Source of the DNA: Metallyticus violacea
Lineage: Eukaryota; Arthropoda; Insecta; Mantodea; Metallyticidae
Reading direction: 5' to 3'
NCBI GenBank assembly: GCA_030762175.1
Contig: CM060831.1
Span: forward strand, 77,910,001-77,974,000
Length of the DNA: 64,000 nucleotides
In this document: piece by piece, positions 11,071 through 23,834 of the stretch
Layout: each line of letters opens with the position of its first letter
How positions within the stretch are numbered: position 1 is the first letter of the stretch
Program-made: the position numbers and the translations under genes
The notes under the pieces: generated by a model
The model's input: the letters and a program-made list of their open reading frames with translations, nothing else
Told to the model about the DNA's origin: nothing
Databases searched by the model: none

Positions 11071-11204
11071 TATATATCATGTGTCACTATATATTTTTTC
11101 CTAGTTATAACCTCATGTACTTTCATTACATGCATGTTATATTGGTTGCATATTGCGGATGTGTTAGGGTTGAATAAAATTAGACCTTAAAAAATTAGTC
11201 ATCC

Positions 11205-11437
11205 GAAGAATTTGCGTCGATCGAAGAATTTTGGGGAAGCTCGTAAACGCTGTATTCACAACGCGCATGCAGCGAGTGCACACTATAGTAATAGTCTCAA
11301 TCATAAGCATCTGAAAGAGAGTGTTAGGGTAGAGTAGCAGTGGGAGAACGGTTTAGAAGACGTTGCTCTTCTGCGCAAGATCTTGGGTTCAAATACCCCC
11401 AACATTTTTGTTTTATTTTTTATTAGTGGTTTTGTAA

Positions 11438-11484
<47 letters not shown>

Positions 11485-11660
11485 GTTGCCTTATTACCAT
11501 TTTATATTTTAATGTATAATTTGCGTTGTATGGCATTACCTTTGCATTCACACAATGCATATTGCATTTAGACAAAACAAATACTGAAGTAAATATTATA
11601 ATATGTTAACGTTAAAGCTTGCTGCGTATGGTAAACAATATTACGAAACTAACGAAGAAT
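11205..11660 (+). repeat. Dispersed repeat D copy 1, with tRNA-like core
   Basis: Matches 20745-21400 in reverse orientation over three blocks: the left block (cgatcgaagaattttgggga, ctcgtaaacgctgtattcac), the core (cagtgggagaacggtttaga, then a B box tgggttcaaataccccc at about 11386), and the right block (caaatactgaagtaaata, gttaacgttaaagcttgctg, aaacaatattacgaaac). A (TA)n run sits inside. A tRNA-like core in the middle with conserved sequence on both sides is not the usual SINE layout, so the class is left open. Confidence 0.7.
11438..11482. repeat. (TA)n microsatellite
   Basis: About 22 TA units inside repeat D copy 1. The partner copy at 20745-21400 has only a short TA stretch at the equivalent place. 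Confidence 0.97.
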
Positions 11661-12345
11661 TTACAGTTCAAGAGATGACTTTGTCCCCCTCCCCAAAGGG
11701 TGTTACATGCTCATTTCATCTTCTATATGTGTACCTACATTAAAAATAATTTAGTTTAGCAGACAGTGATTCTGGTCGAATTTACTGTTAGTTCTTATGC
11801 AATGCAATGAAATGAAGAGAATCATTTTTAAAGAAAAATATTTACGCGGTATCTGTAACTCGTTCTTGGCGCTCAGTAAATCAACTTCCTCTTTTCCCAA
11901 CCCTTACAGAGCAATGTGGGTTGCCTGTTCAGAAAACTTATGGCGATCCTGCGATACAGAACTTTCATTTCAAAACATCCCAGTATATTTAACATAAATG
12001 TAATTTAAATAGATATTGGAGGGAAATTTAAAACCAATGTTGATTAGATTTTAAATTTGACCCCACATGCATTTTCAAATTTTAAAATTCCCCCCAGCGA
12101 CTGTAAATAGAATAGAATTTGCGGCTGACGAAGTGACGTTTGTGCAGGTTTTCTCCGGGTTCTCCGGTTACCTCTGTCACTCATTTCACCATTGTTACAT
12201 CCTAGTCATCAAAGAAAACAACGTGAAGATGCTGCACGTCCATTCCAAACACATCTAGATGGTTAGCGTGCAGCGAAGGATCTGCCCTTGCGCAGAGCAC
12301 TATGAATAATTGCTTACAGTTGTAATAAATTGTTTCAACATTGCA
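11661..12345. other. No gene recognised
   Basis: AT-rich. A stretch at 12026-12062 weakly resembles 13237-13275 (tttaaaa-caa---tgatta-atttta), which suggests another old dispersed repeat on both sides of the element at 12348-13068. Confidence 0.4.
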
Positions 12346-12347
12346 TA

Positions 12348-13068
12348 CAGTGTAACAAAAAGGTATGTTAAAACTTAATGAAACATCCTCGCATATACAG
12401 AATAAAACATGTAATATGAACGTGGGTCCGAAATTGTTTTATTTCCTTATTAGAACTCTTTTTACCACATGGCTTCTTATTAAAATACAGAGCTGTGGGA
12501 AACTGAAATCATACGAAATGTTCAAAATGACCTTCTTTATCAGGGATACATCCATCACCCCGCCGTCGCATGGACTCCCTGATGTATCCCTGGAGTATTG
12601 TCTGACAACCTTGCGGAATACGAGCACGAAGACTTTCCACACCTTCGGCTAATCCACAGATCATAGGAGCATCTGCCAACTCCGCATTAAATACCTGGAA
12701 CTAGATCCGTAAATACACAGAACTGACACTACGTGCTCGGTGCTACGTCAAGCAATGGAGTAGCATAACAATCACGCTGCGTGGTACAGGACGACCAGAA
12801 CAGTGAAACTAGAAATTAAAGAGTAGTTACCCAATTTAACCAGAGGTAAAAGCGAATGTTCAACTCCTGTATGTATTAAGCTACTGTTATGTTGTGCGGT
12901 TATTGCCACGGGTCAGCTATGCTGGCATTCTAGCTTGCATATCACAACGTGTAAGCAGGCTATAGACAAAAAGCTCTACGAGGAAATAACACATTTTCGG
13001 CCCCAAGTTCGTATAGCATATTTGCACTCTCTATATGCAAGGAATGTTTCCCTTTCTATTACACCCTG
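12348..13068 (-). mobile_element. Internally deleted mariner-like element (family T1)
   Basis: Left end cagtgtaacaaaaagg, right end cctttctattacaccctg, each flanked by TA (12346-12347 and 13069-13070): terminal inverted repeats with a TA duplication, as in the Tc1/mariner superfamily. On the minus strand a frame reads EGVESLRARIPQGCQTILQG, YIRESMRRRGDGCIPD and KEGHFEHFV with a stop at about 12527, which is the transposase C-terminus. The 400 bp on the other side hold no DDE core, so most of the gene has been deleted. The same family ends at 1-208. Confidence 0.88.
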
Positions 13069-13070
13069 TA

Positions 13071-13692
13071 AGAAAGCACACAATGTAAACGATTTTTCTG
13101 GAGTTCCGAAAGAGGGTGTATTACTGTAGTATTAATAACTGTAATTTTATCCAAAATAAATTGATTTTTCATTCTGCTACTAAATGATAAATTTGTTTAT
13201 TCTGTACAAATTTAAAACAAGACTCAAATAACGGCTTGAAGTTTAAAATCAACACTGATTAAATTTTAGGTTTTACCTCCTTATCCCCAGACACAACCAT
13301 TCTGAAATGTCAAATCGCACCCCCTATATATTATAGAGCATTCAGTTATCACCTCATTTGTTTTCTGATGTGGCATGGTAATCAAATCTGTTGAACGTTC
13401 TTGAAGTACTTGGCATATTATAATTTTCAATTATATGCCCAATGCGTATGTAAAGGGGGAAAAAAGTGATAAGATTTCTATGAATTAAATTTGCTTCTTT
13501 GAGCAACGGAAATGAAGAATTAGCTAATTGGTTTTTGAATTCAGCTATATCTCAATTGTATTATTAAATATAAACAACGTACATATTTATCAATGCGTGA
13601 ACACTGTCAAATTAAATAAGAGTTTACCTGTTCACTCAGAATTTCACAGATCTGATTTATATCATTACATAGTTATGTAAAAGTATATGATC
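13071..13692. other. No gene recognised
   Basis: AT-rich sequence without a transposase motif, SINE head or RNA gene. Confidence 0.5.
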
Positions 13693-13895
13693 ACCTCCTT
13701 TGTTTTAGCATTGCTGACTACTGATCGGGAGGCCCGAGTTCGATTTCCAGCAAATGCTTAGGAATTTTTTTAATTTAGGGAGATATGAAACGGAGGAGGC
13801 AGATAATTGTAAATCTGTCTGATGGAAAGGCGGTGTTCTTCGATCTAGGGAGCCGCGTAATAAGCGACCTGCGGGTTGCCTGCATACTGATCACA
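13693..13895 (+). mobile_element. SINE-C copy 2
   Basis: Head tgctgactactgatcgggag then gcccgagttcgatttcc (B box, about 13731), followed by gcttaggaattttttt, tttagggagatatg, gatggaaaggcggtgttctt, cgatctagggagccgcgtaa and taagcgacctgcggg. Matches SINE-C copy 1 in the same order. The 3' limit is uncertain because only two copies can be compared. Confidence 0.75.
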
Positions 13896-15842
13896 TGTCC
13901 CACTGCAATACTGCCCGCTATCAATGAAATTGTAAGACGAAGGTAGAGGAAGCAGAGGTCGCTGCGGCAGGCCAAGGTTCACCCCGGACTGTAACGCTAA
14001 TGAGAAGAAAACTAATATGCAATCACATAGTAGTTACATTTTGTAAAAAAATTCCAAAATATGTACAAAACCAACCTTTGTTAGGAACGTAACTATATGT
14101 ACATATAATAATGAGATTTAGTTCATAATCAATGTATTTAAATTATGCAAAATTCGAATATTGCTATATCTTTGGCTTAATTTTTTTCTTCTAGATTATA
14201 TATGACATTCTGAATTTAATGTTAAAGTAATTAAATATGGTCTGATTTTTATTACAGAAATACTTTTATCTCTTTGTTTTTTATGGCGCCAGTCATTCGA
14301 ATTTCCCAGTATGATAGAGACAAAGAAAATTATCTGTGGCATTCACATTTTCCTTGATTAAGATATTTTCAAACTTTTAGAGAAAAAGCAAGTAAAATAC
14401 AGCAATAAAACTCTGAGTAAAGACACATAGTAAATTGCATTTTACACATATTTCCATTTCCAAGTACTTGTGCTTTATGGGGGGTTTATTTTTCTTTCAA
14501 TCGTGGTTTCTTGTTGCGGAGTTTCAGCATTGCCAAATTTTGAGTTCCATACCTATATTATTTTTTTATTTTATTAGAACTCAAGCTATGCTTGTATTTG
14601 AAACCTTTTCCTTTGTTTTTATTATTTGCAGCGTTTAATGTACCGGGTTTTAATGGAAATTGCGTATAATGCTCTGACATTAAATTCCGCATTGGATATT
14701 CGTTATCCTACTGTGCGTCACATTATGTTCAAGGGTTTTGTTTACATTCGCTTTTGTTATATTTTCGCTTGGCATTCTAATTAATCTTCAGTGAGCTGTT
14801 AAGTCTTCTTATCAAACCACCACACCTGGCGCACCTTTACATACGACTGGCTTCTATATCTGCTCTCATTTTCCGGCTGGAGACTTTGTCGAGAATCTTA
14901 GGCAGCTGTTGAATGGAGGAAGTTACAGCGCAAACATTTTTTGCCCAACATCTCTGTGAAGACCTGGCTAAGTGGCATAGGATGTTAACGGGTAACAATG
15001 CGATTATTTTCACAATATGTGAGTGATTGTATCAGTAAGGCCCTCGGTTGCAGGTTCAATCACATGCAGAATAAGCAACAAGCCAGCTTTATAACATTAG
15101 TTTCAATCTATTTAATCCTATGTGGTTGTCTATTAAACATATTCAGTGTGATAATATTAAACCTCGAAGTACTGTTTAATAATTTACGTCTTTCAGTAGG
15201 GGTGGAACATACTGTAGTGACACTCCCCTTTGTAACGTTATTGATTATTAAATTATTTTTAAAGAAACATGAGCCAGTTATATTTCCCGAGTGAAGACGC
15301 CCAATTCATCATAAAGACTTGTTGAATTAAAGTCCGGGGTTCATTCTTAGATCAAACTCTGCTATAAGAGCTAGTCTAAATGAAATTAACTCCCATGTTT
15401 ATATTTGAGAGCTTACAGAGACAGAAGGAAGTTTCAGGCAAAATATGGTTAGTAGTTTTTGTGCTAGAAGAGTATTAAATTACAGCATTTTTGAACTTTC
15501 CACAGAAATAACTTTGAAAATATTTCGCAATACATAAACCAATGTAATTTTAAGTATAAGCTTCAAATGATCTATTTTCTGTAAATATTATTTCGCTTTA
15601 AGGGGGGGTTGCTCTCGCAATTAATTTGTTTTATTATCTTGCAGTCATTTTAAAATAGTTTTACAGTTTATACTGATTCCTTACTTTTATAATATATTAT
15701 GACACTGGTATTTTCTACAGGAAGCTACAAAATGAAACGGGCACTTCCGCATGGTCGTGCAGCGGGAGTGAGCTGAACAGTTACTGGCTACAGTGCGAGT
15801 TCATGTCTTAACAACGAAGGTCTTGCATGTGTCGTTATTTTT
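13896..15842. other. No gene recognised
   Basis: Long AT-rich stretch. A possible tRNA-like pair of boxes (tggctaagtggcatagg near 14962, ggttcaatcac near 15050) is too widely spaced to call a SINE with confidence. Confidence 0.45.
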
Positions 15843-16131
15843 TTTTTATTTGATTTATTTAAGAACTCTCTATAACATCTCTGGTTATCATCTGGTTATT
15901 CAGGGCGTGATGCGGATGGCAAATTTTGCTCAGAAGCCTCTTCTTTCAAGCTTAAGGTTCTTTTACATGCTAAAATCTACGATGGGGACCAATGGTTTTA
16001 TTTCCCTACTGAAGGAAGCCATACTTAGGACTTTTACGCCTTAAAATCCATGGATCTTTGCCGGGTTTGAATTCGCGACCTTGGGTGTACGAAACAAGCA
16101 TGGTTATTAATAGACCACCAATACTGACACA
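15843..16131 (-). mobile_element. SINE-B copy 3 (decayed)
   Basis: Plus-strand order tcagggcgtgatgcggatgg, aaattttgctcagaagcctc, aaggaagccatacttagga, then gccgggtttgaattcgcgac (inverted B box) and accaccaatactgacac (inverted head). It matches the other SINE-B copies with many substitutions and no clear target duplication, so it is an old insertion. Confidence 0.85.
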
Positions 16132-16640
16132 TGCCAACAACCCCCACCACGCGATAAACTTTATAAAACGTTAAAGTTTTTGTATATTATTTCTGATACA
16201 GGTCTATACATTTGGAAACTTTAAAAGTAACTGCAGTTATTTAAAATACGTCATAATGAAATACCATCCCATTTTTAAATAAATATCGGTTTTATATATC
16301 ATTAAGAAAGATTCAGAAAGGAGGTAACGTATGATTTTAATTCGCGTTTCTGCAGTACACAGTTTCAGTTATATTTATTTTCAAAGGAGCAGTTTTTCTG
16401 AAAATGCAAAACGTGTTACATTTATTATAACAAAATATACTGGCAACAGAGGGTTTCCCGTTTTCCGGAACTTTTTTCGTGTTCCTTAATTGATTTTTAA
16501 AAAGTATGAAATCTTGTCCGATTTGAGACGGAATGTTCCATAAGAAGGCGGTGTGCTTTGCCAGAAAATGTTGTTCAGTTAGTAATTGTTAATTAGTGTG
16601 TGACAGTTAAAGCAAAATCATAACTTTCCCGCTTGTCACT
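16132..16640. other. No gene recognised
   Basis: No recognised motif. The right limit is the start of the tandem-unit repeat. Confidence 0.45.
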
Positions 16641-16644
16641 TTCT

Positions 16645-17225
16645 TTGAATGCAAATATTGATTTTAGCGAATTCCGAAGGAATGTAACTATTGCGGTTGT
16701 ACCCATGAAAAGATTTTTGAAAAAGTTCTTCAAATCTCCATCGACTCTACTTACTAGAAACCCAAAAATATATAAAATTATGTGTCAACGCTCTAGTGAC
16801 CGCAATTTGTGTTGTTTCTCAACGAAACTAACGATCAATTAACAAACGACTCATCAAGTTCCTTAACCAGCAAAATTAGATCACCGAGGGTGGAGTTAAC
16901 GTAACAAAAATTTAAAAATTGTTATAGCGGACGCAATTTTTGTTTCTTCGAAACAAAACTCAGTATATGCCATTGTAATACAACAAGAAAAACAGTTTCT
17001 GAAAATCAGCTAAATCAGAGTATCATGAGTGGGTGTTTACCTGAAACACAAAATTTAAATATCTCTCTAACGGTACCAATATTTGTTTTTTCGCAACAAA
17101 CTCGGTTTATACCGTTGAAATAAAATAAATATACGTGAAAATTAGGGAATCGAGTAGTTTGGATTAGGGGTATGTCTGAACACCGACATTTAAAATGCGT
17201 CCCTAGGTGTTTAATTTTCTTTCAA
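16645..17225 (+). repeat. Tandem-unit dispersed repeat, copy 1 (three units)
   Basis: Begins with a leader (ttttagcgaattccgaa, attgcggttgtacccatgaa) shared with 59275. Units then start at about 16802, 16933 and 17076 with the phrase g/ccaat-tttgtttnttc-aacnaaact and continue with ccattgtaatacaa-type, aaaacagtttctgaaaatca and gcctgaaac-caaaatttaaa-type phrases. Unit spacing is about 131-143 bp. No coding capacity. Could be the internal array of a non-coding transposon or a satellite seed. Confidence 0.75.
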
Positions 17226-17249
17226 TTGTTAAAGGAAAAAAAAAAAAAA

Positions 17250-18533
17250 ACTCATAATTTATAATAATGGATATGTTTTATTTTTGAAAAAAAGCATTGC
17301 CGTGAAGATAGCAATTGTGAAATATTAATCTATTACTGCCACGCTCATCGTGTCAAAAGAGACGGCAAACTTTTGATGTAGAAGCTCGATATCCTAACAA
17401 TAACAATGACTATTTCACTTATGTGACGTCATTTTAAATCGAGCAATAAAACGAAACAAACTTTTGAATTTTGACCAATCACAGTCGGATATCGCAGTGA
17501 AATTATCGAGAAAAAAAAAAGCATCAAATCTGGTTTTATCATATGTGCATTTTCTTGTGGTCAGTGTAGCCAACTCTATATCTACACTATATTATTCCTG
17601 AGCACGCATCACTGACCACTTTTCAGTGATTTCAGTAATATTGTAAATTTTACTAACTTAATGCATGTCCACTCAAACTATTGCTTTTGCGTATTCAGCA
17701 AACTGTCTGAAACCATTTTGTAAATTATGTAACAATTATCTGCCTAAGCACCATAAATCTTAATAAACACGTTGGTCAGAATGGTAAAATGTTATCTCCG
17801 TTTTGTTTTTCTCAGTTGGTATTAGTAAATCTAACGGTAGCCATTGTAATAGTCGACTTTCGTCCATTTCATTCCTATGGTTTTTGAATAGATAAGTATA
17901 CATTTGTTATTTGTTAATAATCCGTTCGCGAATTTCAAATACATATTGCTTTTATTCTTATTATATTCATGAAATAGTCCTAAACCCGTATATGGCTCTT
18001 CTCTATTGGCATTACTGAGAAACGACATTCGTCCGTTGCTGGATGGCTTGAAAAGGTTAAGTATCCATAACACAAATGTACAATTATTACAATACTATAA
18101 TTTTACGGGAATTATATTTAAATTCTCAATTTATACGCGAAATAGTCCTAATACATATCACTAGAAGGTTGAGCTTTCTAAATATCGGTAATCTTAGATC
18201 CTCTTGCGATAAACTCTCACGCAGCTCTAATTTGTCTGCTCTTAATCCTAGACTGCTATTGGATGAAGCTATTACACCACTCCAGTGGAGTTTGTTGGTT
18301 GTTCAATCCTATACTAAAACAGTCTGTTAAGAGTGGACACTCGTGGCCCCTGTAGAGGGGGTCCAGAGGCATACATGACACGCAAATGGCATGGGTGAGG
18401 TCTCTGATATCAAAACTTATTATACTCCTCACCGGGAACTCTTCTAATTCAGCTGTTAAAGTACGCCTTTAGCCTTCTGCATCAATTCAGAAAACCACAA
18501 TGAATTTTATGAATCTTTCAACCGGTTTATCTC
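17250..18533. other. No gene recognised
   Basis: AT-rich. The phrase gaaatagtcctaa occurs twice, near 17970 and 18138, which may be remnants of another old repeat. Nothing else recognised. Confidence 0.45.
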
Positions 18534-18550
18534 ACAACAACAACAACAAC

Positions 18551-18615
<65 letters not shown>

Positions 18616-18616
18616 T
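18534..18616. repeat. Compound (CAA)n(TAA)n microsatellite
   Basis: Six CAA-type units run directly into about 22 TAA units. The same compound order occurs at 25027-25100. Confidence 0.95.
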
Positions 18617-20744
18617 ATCACAACAAATTGTGACATGCATGTAATATCTGTCGTTTCGTTGGCCTGTACAGAAACAAAAATTGCTTTTTCTATTTCTTTT
18701 CTAATCTCTTTGATAAAATAAGTTTCTCACTTCACATGCTGTCACTGAAGATGTTTTTTCAAACCACTAAAATTAAACAAACAAACAATACAAATTAATT
18801 TTGTGCCGTCTTGCTGAACAAGTTTCTATGCTTTCAGTTAATCTATGATACGCTTTATTGTAACTTAACTGTTAACACTGTGAAAGTCAACTTTTCACTG
18901 ACAAACAGTGAGAAAGCTACCCACATTCAAACAAAGTGCGGAAAATTACCCCTAGTCAGTTTTGTTTCATGTCAATTTCTTCCTTTTGGCTCAAGAGAAG
19001 GCAGAAATAAGCAGGAGAAAGTCTATCCATCTTGGAGGAAGACAAATATAAGTCCTTGTAAATCTATGCTGACCCATGAACGTTTAAGAGCGTTAACATT
19101 TTCCGCGCTGACCCAGAGCTTCCCTCGCTAACGGAGGACCCGCATGCTACCGCTACTGTAGTAGAGAGGAAAAGCGCTTATTGCTATAAGATATATAGAG
19201 TCGCATCGCTGTTTTCATGCATTTTTTGTTTTAAAAGTTGACTAGCACAAGAGAAAATGGTGAATAATTATAGCATTTTCTATAAGAAAGTGACCGGACC
19301 GCCCCTGACTATTAGCTGAAGATAAAATATTAGTGCTGCTGTGAGACAGAGCATCTCTGTCGGTACATTATTAAAGACTGTGGGGGGAACGTGGCGATGA
19401 ATTACACTGGCTTGGCCCGTCTTTTACAAGAGAAAGGAAATGTGGGCTGCTGTAGTATACACAAGAGCCGCTGCTTTCTCCCAATTTCTGAAAACTCTCT
19501 GCTCTGTAATAACGTTCACGAATTCAACTTGCCAAGGAATTCATTGCGTGACGGACTTCTAGTTTTGTGGTGCTGATAAGAGAATTCTCCTAATGTGCTA
19601 TTTCTAATTGAAAACGCCTGGACACTAAATACTACAAATTATATTTTATTCAGTTGTAGATAATCTGATGCAAACTTAGAGATTTTCTCTTTAAATGAAG
19701 GTCTCTTATTCGAAAACTCATCATGCACACTTCCTCTCATTGACAATGGATATTTTACACTGCATAACATATGAAGGAATGCATATGGTGTTATGTAAAC
19801 CCTAAAGGTTATGGTGTCTAGAACTAATTAGAAATAAACACCGGTGCATTTAATTCATGAAAAGCGCTCAACAAATGAGGGGCATACATAAAGTGATGAT
19901 TACCTGAAATATATCGTTTAGAAATACAACGCATTGACGGGGAGGTCCGCAAGGATAACGAAAGCAATCCAGGAATAAGTATTGATGGCAAAATTCTATT
20001 TGCAACCTGCAGATCGCATCCAAGTTCTCTGAGTCGCTGAACAAAATGCAATGGACCGTAACTCAAATATCTTTTCTATTTAAGTAAACTGCGCCTGAAT
20101 GGAAACACAAGACGCAGATAAATCTGGCGTTCTCATCTGCCACGAGACATCCCCGAGCGAACCGGTATACACCACGCCCAGTTAAAACTGCTGTAATTAC
20201 AGTTAGGTGAGCAGCTTTTGTTGTCGTTCTGTTTCAGTGCTCGGGTTGAATATGACGGACAGGACAGATTTCTACAACGGAAACTTGTATAGCTGCGGGC
20301 TTGTGGAGACAGCCTGCCGTCAGCATGCCTTGTAAGTGTGTGACGTTGCACATTCAAACGAAGGTCGCGTCCATGTTGGCACAGAACGTTCATATGATAT
20401 TATATAACTTTCAAAACATTATAGGATGCTGATTTTCTCTAGTAACGTAATGTTGCTGAATAATAAATATGTTTCATTAATCAGACACATCTTCTGCCTT
20501 TGAAGAAGACATATAGCTAAATTTGCGTGACTATTTATGTTTTATCTGCTTCTCTATTCTTGTTATTATAGTTGCATTGTTTCAACAGTAACTTTATATC
20601 ATTTTTATTATACGTACATGTATAATCATTTTTAAAAGTTGTTTTCCATCTCTGTCTACACATTTTTGCAGACGATCTGGGACGCTTAGGCAAATTTGTT
20701 CGCTAAATTGAGCATTTGCATCGATTTTTTCAAAATAAACTTTT
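18617..20744. other. No gene recognised
   Basis: Contains several open frames of 60-106 codons (18811-19131, 19391-19576, 19824-20066, 20133-20393) with no recognisable domain, low-complexity support or repeat relationship. Their number is not more than expected by chance. Confidence 0.5.
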
Positions 20745-21400
20745 GTTACATATTATGACATATTAGTTTCGCAATATTGTTTTCCATATACAGCAAACTT
20801 TAACGTTAACATATATATACATTATAAAAATATTATATTTCCTTCAGTATTTGTTCTATCTAAATGCAATACACTGCACACACATTTCCTGCACATGCAA
20901 GGACAAAACATCGCTTATGAGCAAGAATTCAAGAAACCTGGGATGTTGTAGCCTCTCGTTCACACTACTGTAGATCTGACATTTACGCCCCGAAGATTGA
21001 GGGGCAGTTATACATGCTGAGGATATATACACGATATTTGTGTTTATTCCTATGTGTTTTCACTTTAGAAGAAAAAAGTTCCTATTCTTGTATTTATTTA
21101 TATTTTAAGTTATTTGTAAAGAATGGATTATTTTGTGATTAATTACGTTTTTGTGTGTTCATAGCTAATGCCATAAACCTGAAATATGTTAAAATATAAC
21201 CACATGTTGGGGGTATTTGAACGAGGAGCTTACGCAGAAGAGCAATGTCTTCTAAACCGCTCGGTCACTGCTACTCTACTCTAACGCTCTCTTTCAGATG
21301 CTTACCATTACGTTTACAGGAAATGCACTCACTGCATGCGTTTGTCAATACAGAGTTTACGAGCGTCCCCGAAGTTCTTCGATCGACACATAGAATCTGG
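20745..21400 (-). repeat. Dispersed repeat D copy 2, inverted relative to copy 1
   Basis: Read on the minus strand it gives the left block near 21400-21300 (gatcgaagaacttcggggac, gctcgtaaactctgtattga), the tRNA-like core near 21295-21205 (agtagcagtgaccgagcggt, ttgaa-type B box next to accccca), and the right block near 20870-20745 (gcatttagatagaacaaata, ctgaaggaaa, gttaacgttaaagtttgctg). About 250 bp of extra or diverged sequence lies between core and right block compared with copy 1. Confidence 0.7.
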
Positions 21401-21921
21401 CGATCGCTCATTTTTTGCCAAAGGGTGTACTTAATAAACATTCAATGAGTCTATTTTGTTAAGACGCATGTGATAAGCGTGGATTAATAGTATTTACAAA
21501 AACAGCAATAGTATTACTACTATTTACCAATAATAATAATAATAGATTACTGATTGTGATGCTAAATTCATAACAATAATTGTTTTGCGAACGGAATGAT
21601 TAGGTAACTAAAAGTTCTGTGGAGTGAGACAGTAATTTTAGAGTTGATAAGAGAGTTGTAGCATAAATTCGCTATTATTTACTAACTAAAATGTGTTTAA
21701 ACTCGGTGGAAACAAAAGTAATACAAGATAAATAGAGATGAAAATAATTTTAGAAAAAGTGGAGTGAATAACGCACCCACCAACATAAACACAAACACGC
21801 ACAAAAATACTTGCCTAGGATATGAAAAGATTCAATATACCATCTACATGTACATACCAATATCTAGTATTTCTAGAGATACTACATTTATTTATTTTAT
21901 CATCATTGTTATTGTTGTTGA

Positions 21922-21952
<31 letters not shown>

Positions 21953-22091
21953 TATTTATAAATAATACTTGACTATATACAGATGATTTTTGCACTGGTG
22001 TTTAATTTTCGTACTACTTAAAAGGCTTTGCCGATAGTCTAACCCCGAAATTTATGACTGTCGGTCTACCGACTGTAATGCATACTGGAGC
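21401..22091. other. No gene; (TTA)n at 21921-21951
   Basis: A short TTA microsatellite preceded by TTG units. Otherwise no recognised feature. Confidence 0.5.
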
Positions 22092-22190
22092 AGCGATTCT
22101 CAAACTTTCTTTGACGTGAACCCCCTTTACAGACCTCACGCTGTTGCTGATCCTAAGATTTTCTCTTACTTTTAAATTAAAAATTTACAC

Positions 22191-22224
<34 letters not shown>

Positions 22225-22590
22225 TAATTTTAAAAAGTATATAAACGCATACAATATAAAAGTTAATAATAATTAACAATTTAATAATTAACAATTGAAT
22301 TAGAGCAATGATGCTACTTTTCAGTTATAAGCCGTGATATACAGGGCTTAATAGGATAAATTTGTATTATGAGCGTTTTCCAAACGGTTTCTATCTTTTA
22401 TTGTACAACAATGAGTGTACAGAATTATTTTTCAAATAGTAAGCTGTTACAAAAAGCATCAGCACTTCATAGCTTCCTTTAATTCCGGGCTCAGAGAGGC
22501 AGGCGAGCCCCAGCCTACCAGTTCGCTATCGAAAGATGCATGCTGTCTGTCCAAGATTTCAACTTACTTATTTTAAAGCGCCATTCAAAA
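22092..22590 (-). mobile_element. Partial hAT element, related to the one at 55997
   Basis: The left end cagcgattctcaaactttct resembles the right terminal repeat of the 55997-57159 element (cagcggttctcaaaaatttc on the minus strand), including a following gaacc-tttaa region. At 22460-22560 the minus strand shows gcgaactggtaggctggggc then tcgcctg and a gaagctatgaagtgctgatg stretch, matching gctgggctcgcctg and tatgaaagttttgatg at 56240-56305 in the same relative order. The other terminal repeat was not found, so the copy is truncated. An (AAT)n run at 22191-22223 lies inside. Confidence 0.55.
22191..22223. repeat. (AAT)n microsatellite
   Basis: About 11 AAT units inside the partial hAT element. 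Confidence 0.95.
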
Positions 22591-22599
22591 CAATTGTAA

Positions 22600-23834
22600 T
22601 CTTAAAATTTCATTCTAATTAGCTTACTTCACAATAAATTGTTATCGCATTTCATTTTCTCATAATTTTGTTTATGTTACACATTCAAGAATAAATGTTG
22701 TAATAATGGTATCTCCTAAGAGAGCTCATGAAAACCACATCCTAGAGGATTCATCGCCTTTCAACTATCTGTTCTTTCAGAGCAGCAATTTCATTTTTCG
22801 TGCAGCTACAGTGGACTTAGCCCCCCCCCCTCTCCCCCCTGCACACGAGGATGAAAAGGCAGACTGAACCCAAGGGCCGTGTTGCCGCATACCTCGCAAC
22901 TTAGATTGAAGAATGCGACGTAAGAGTTGAAACTTTTTTTTGGATCCCTTTGGTTTGTAAGTGTCTTGTACTGATAAAACAAGGCCTGCCAGCCCTGTGT
23001 TTGTTGCATGTTTAATAACAACCGAGATCATTCTAACAACCACGTGTAACAGTTAAGCTGCCAATACACCCAGCCTGACCTAAGATTCTGCCTTGAAAAT
23101 CGACAAAATTCTTCTGATGACTGGTACAAAACATTTATAAAACAGAACTATGGCAATTTCCATTCCCATTACTAACTATTTTTAATTATTTGTCATTTCG
23201 CCTAACTTTTCGGGCTGGGTTTCCATAAAGATTATTAAAATCATACTTGGAACCCGAATCTCGAACATTCCTTAAGGGGGAGGGAAAGGAAAACAAGCCG
23301 TCATTACTTATCTTGACAGCTTCCAAGCGAACAAGGGCTGCAACGTTTTCTCTCCGATTAATTGCACCCGGGATTAACAAGCTCCACTATACCTAAGATT
23401 GTGTGAAGGCAAGCAAGAACTGTATGCAGTCTTTACTCTGCTTTAGCTCAAGATATTATTGATTCACGGCTTCAAACACTAAAACCAGCAGCGAATCGCT
23501 GGGCCACCCACACGACCTAAGTTGGCATCTTTTACATAATGCTGCAGTGCAGTCTATGTGTGAACACGCCGAAAGCGGCAACTTTCCGTAATAAACATTT
23601 ACTAGTTCGTTTATATTGTGATTCAATCAATCGCGTGAGAACATAGCACGTATAATTGTAAATTGTGAATTTGTATACACAAAATACATGACAAACAAAC
23701 ATACCATGTTTATCTTCAAACTTACAAGAATGGGGATAGAAAATGATATATTTTATTTCTAAATTTTCAAATATAAAATGGCAAAATACCTGTTCATGTA
23801 ATTTAAAAGTTCTAACGTGGCTTATGCATAGGTC
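22600..23834. other. No gene recognised
   Basis: Has a short C-run at 22820-22838 region (ccccccccctctcccccc) and two overlapping antisense open frames at 22777-23043 without any known domain. Not called as genes. Confidence 0.5.

Noticed and set aside
18500..18721. Poly-Asn frame, like the poly-Tyr frame at 24940-25134 and the Tyr/Ile-repeat frame at 63527-63787
   Set aside because: Simple-repeat translation artefacts.
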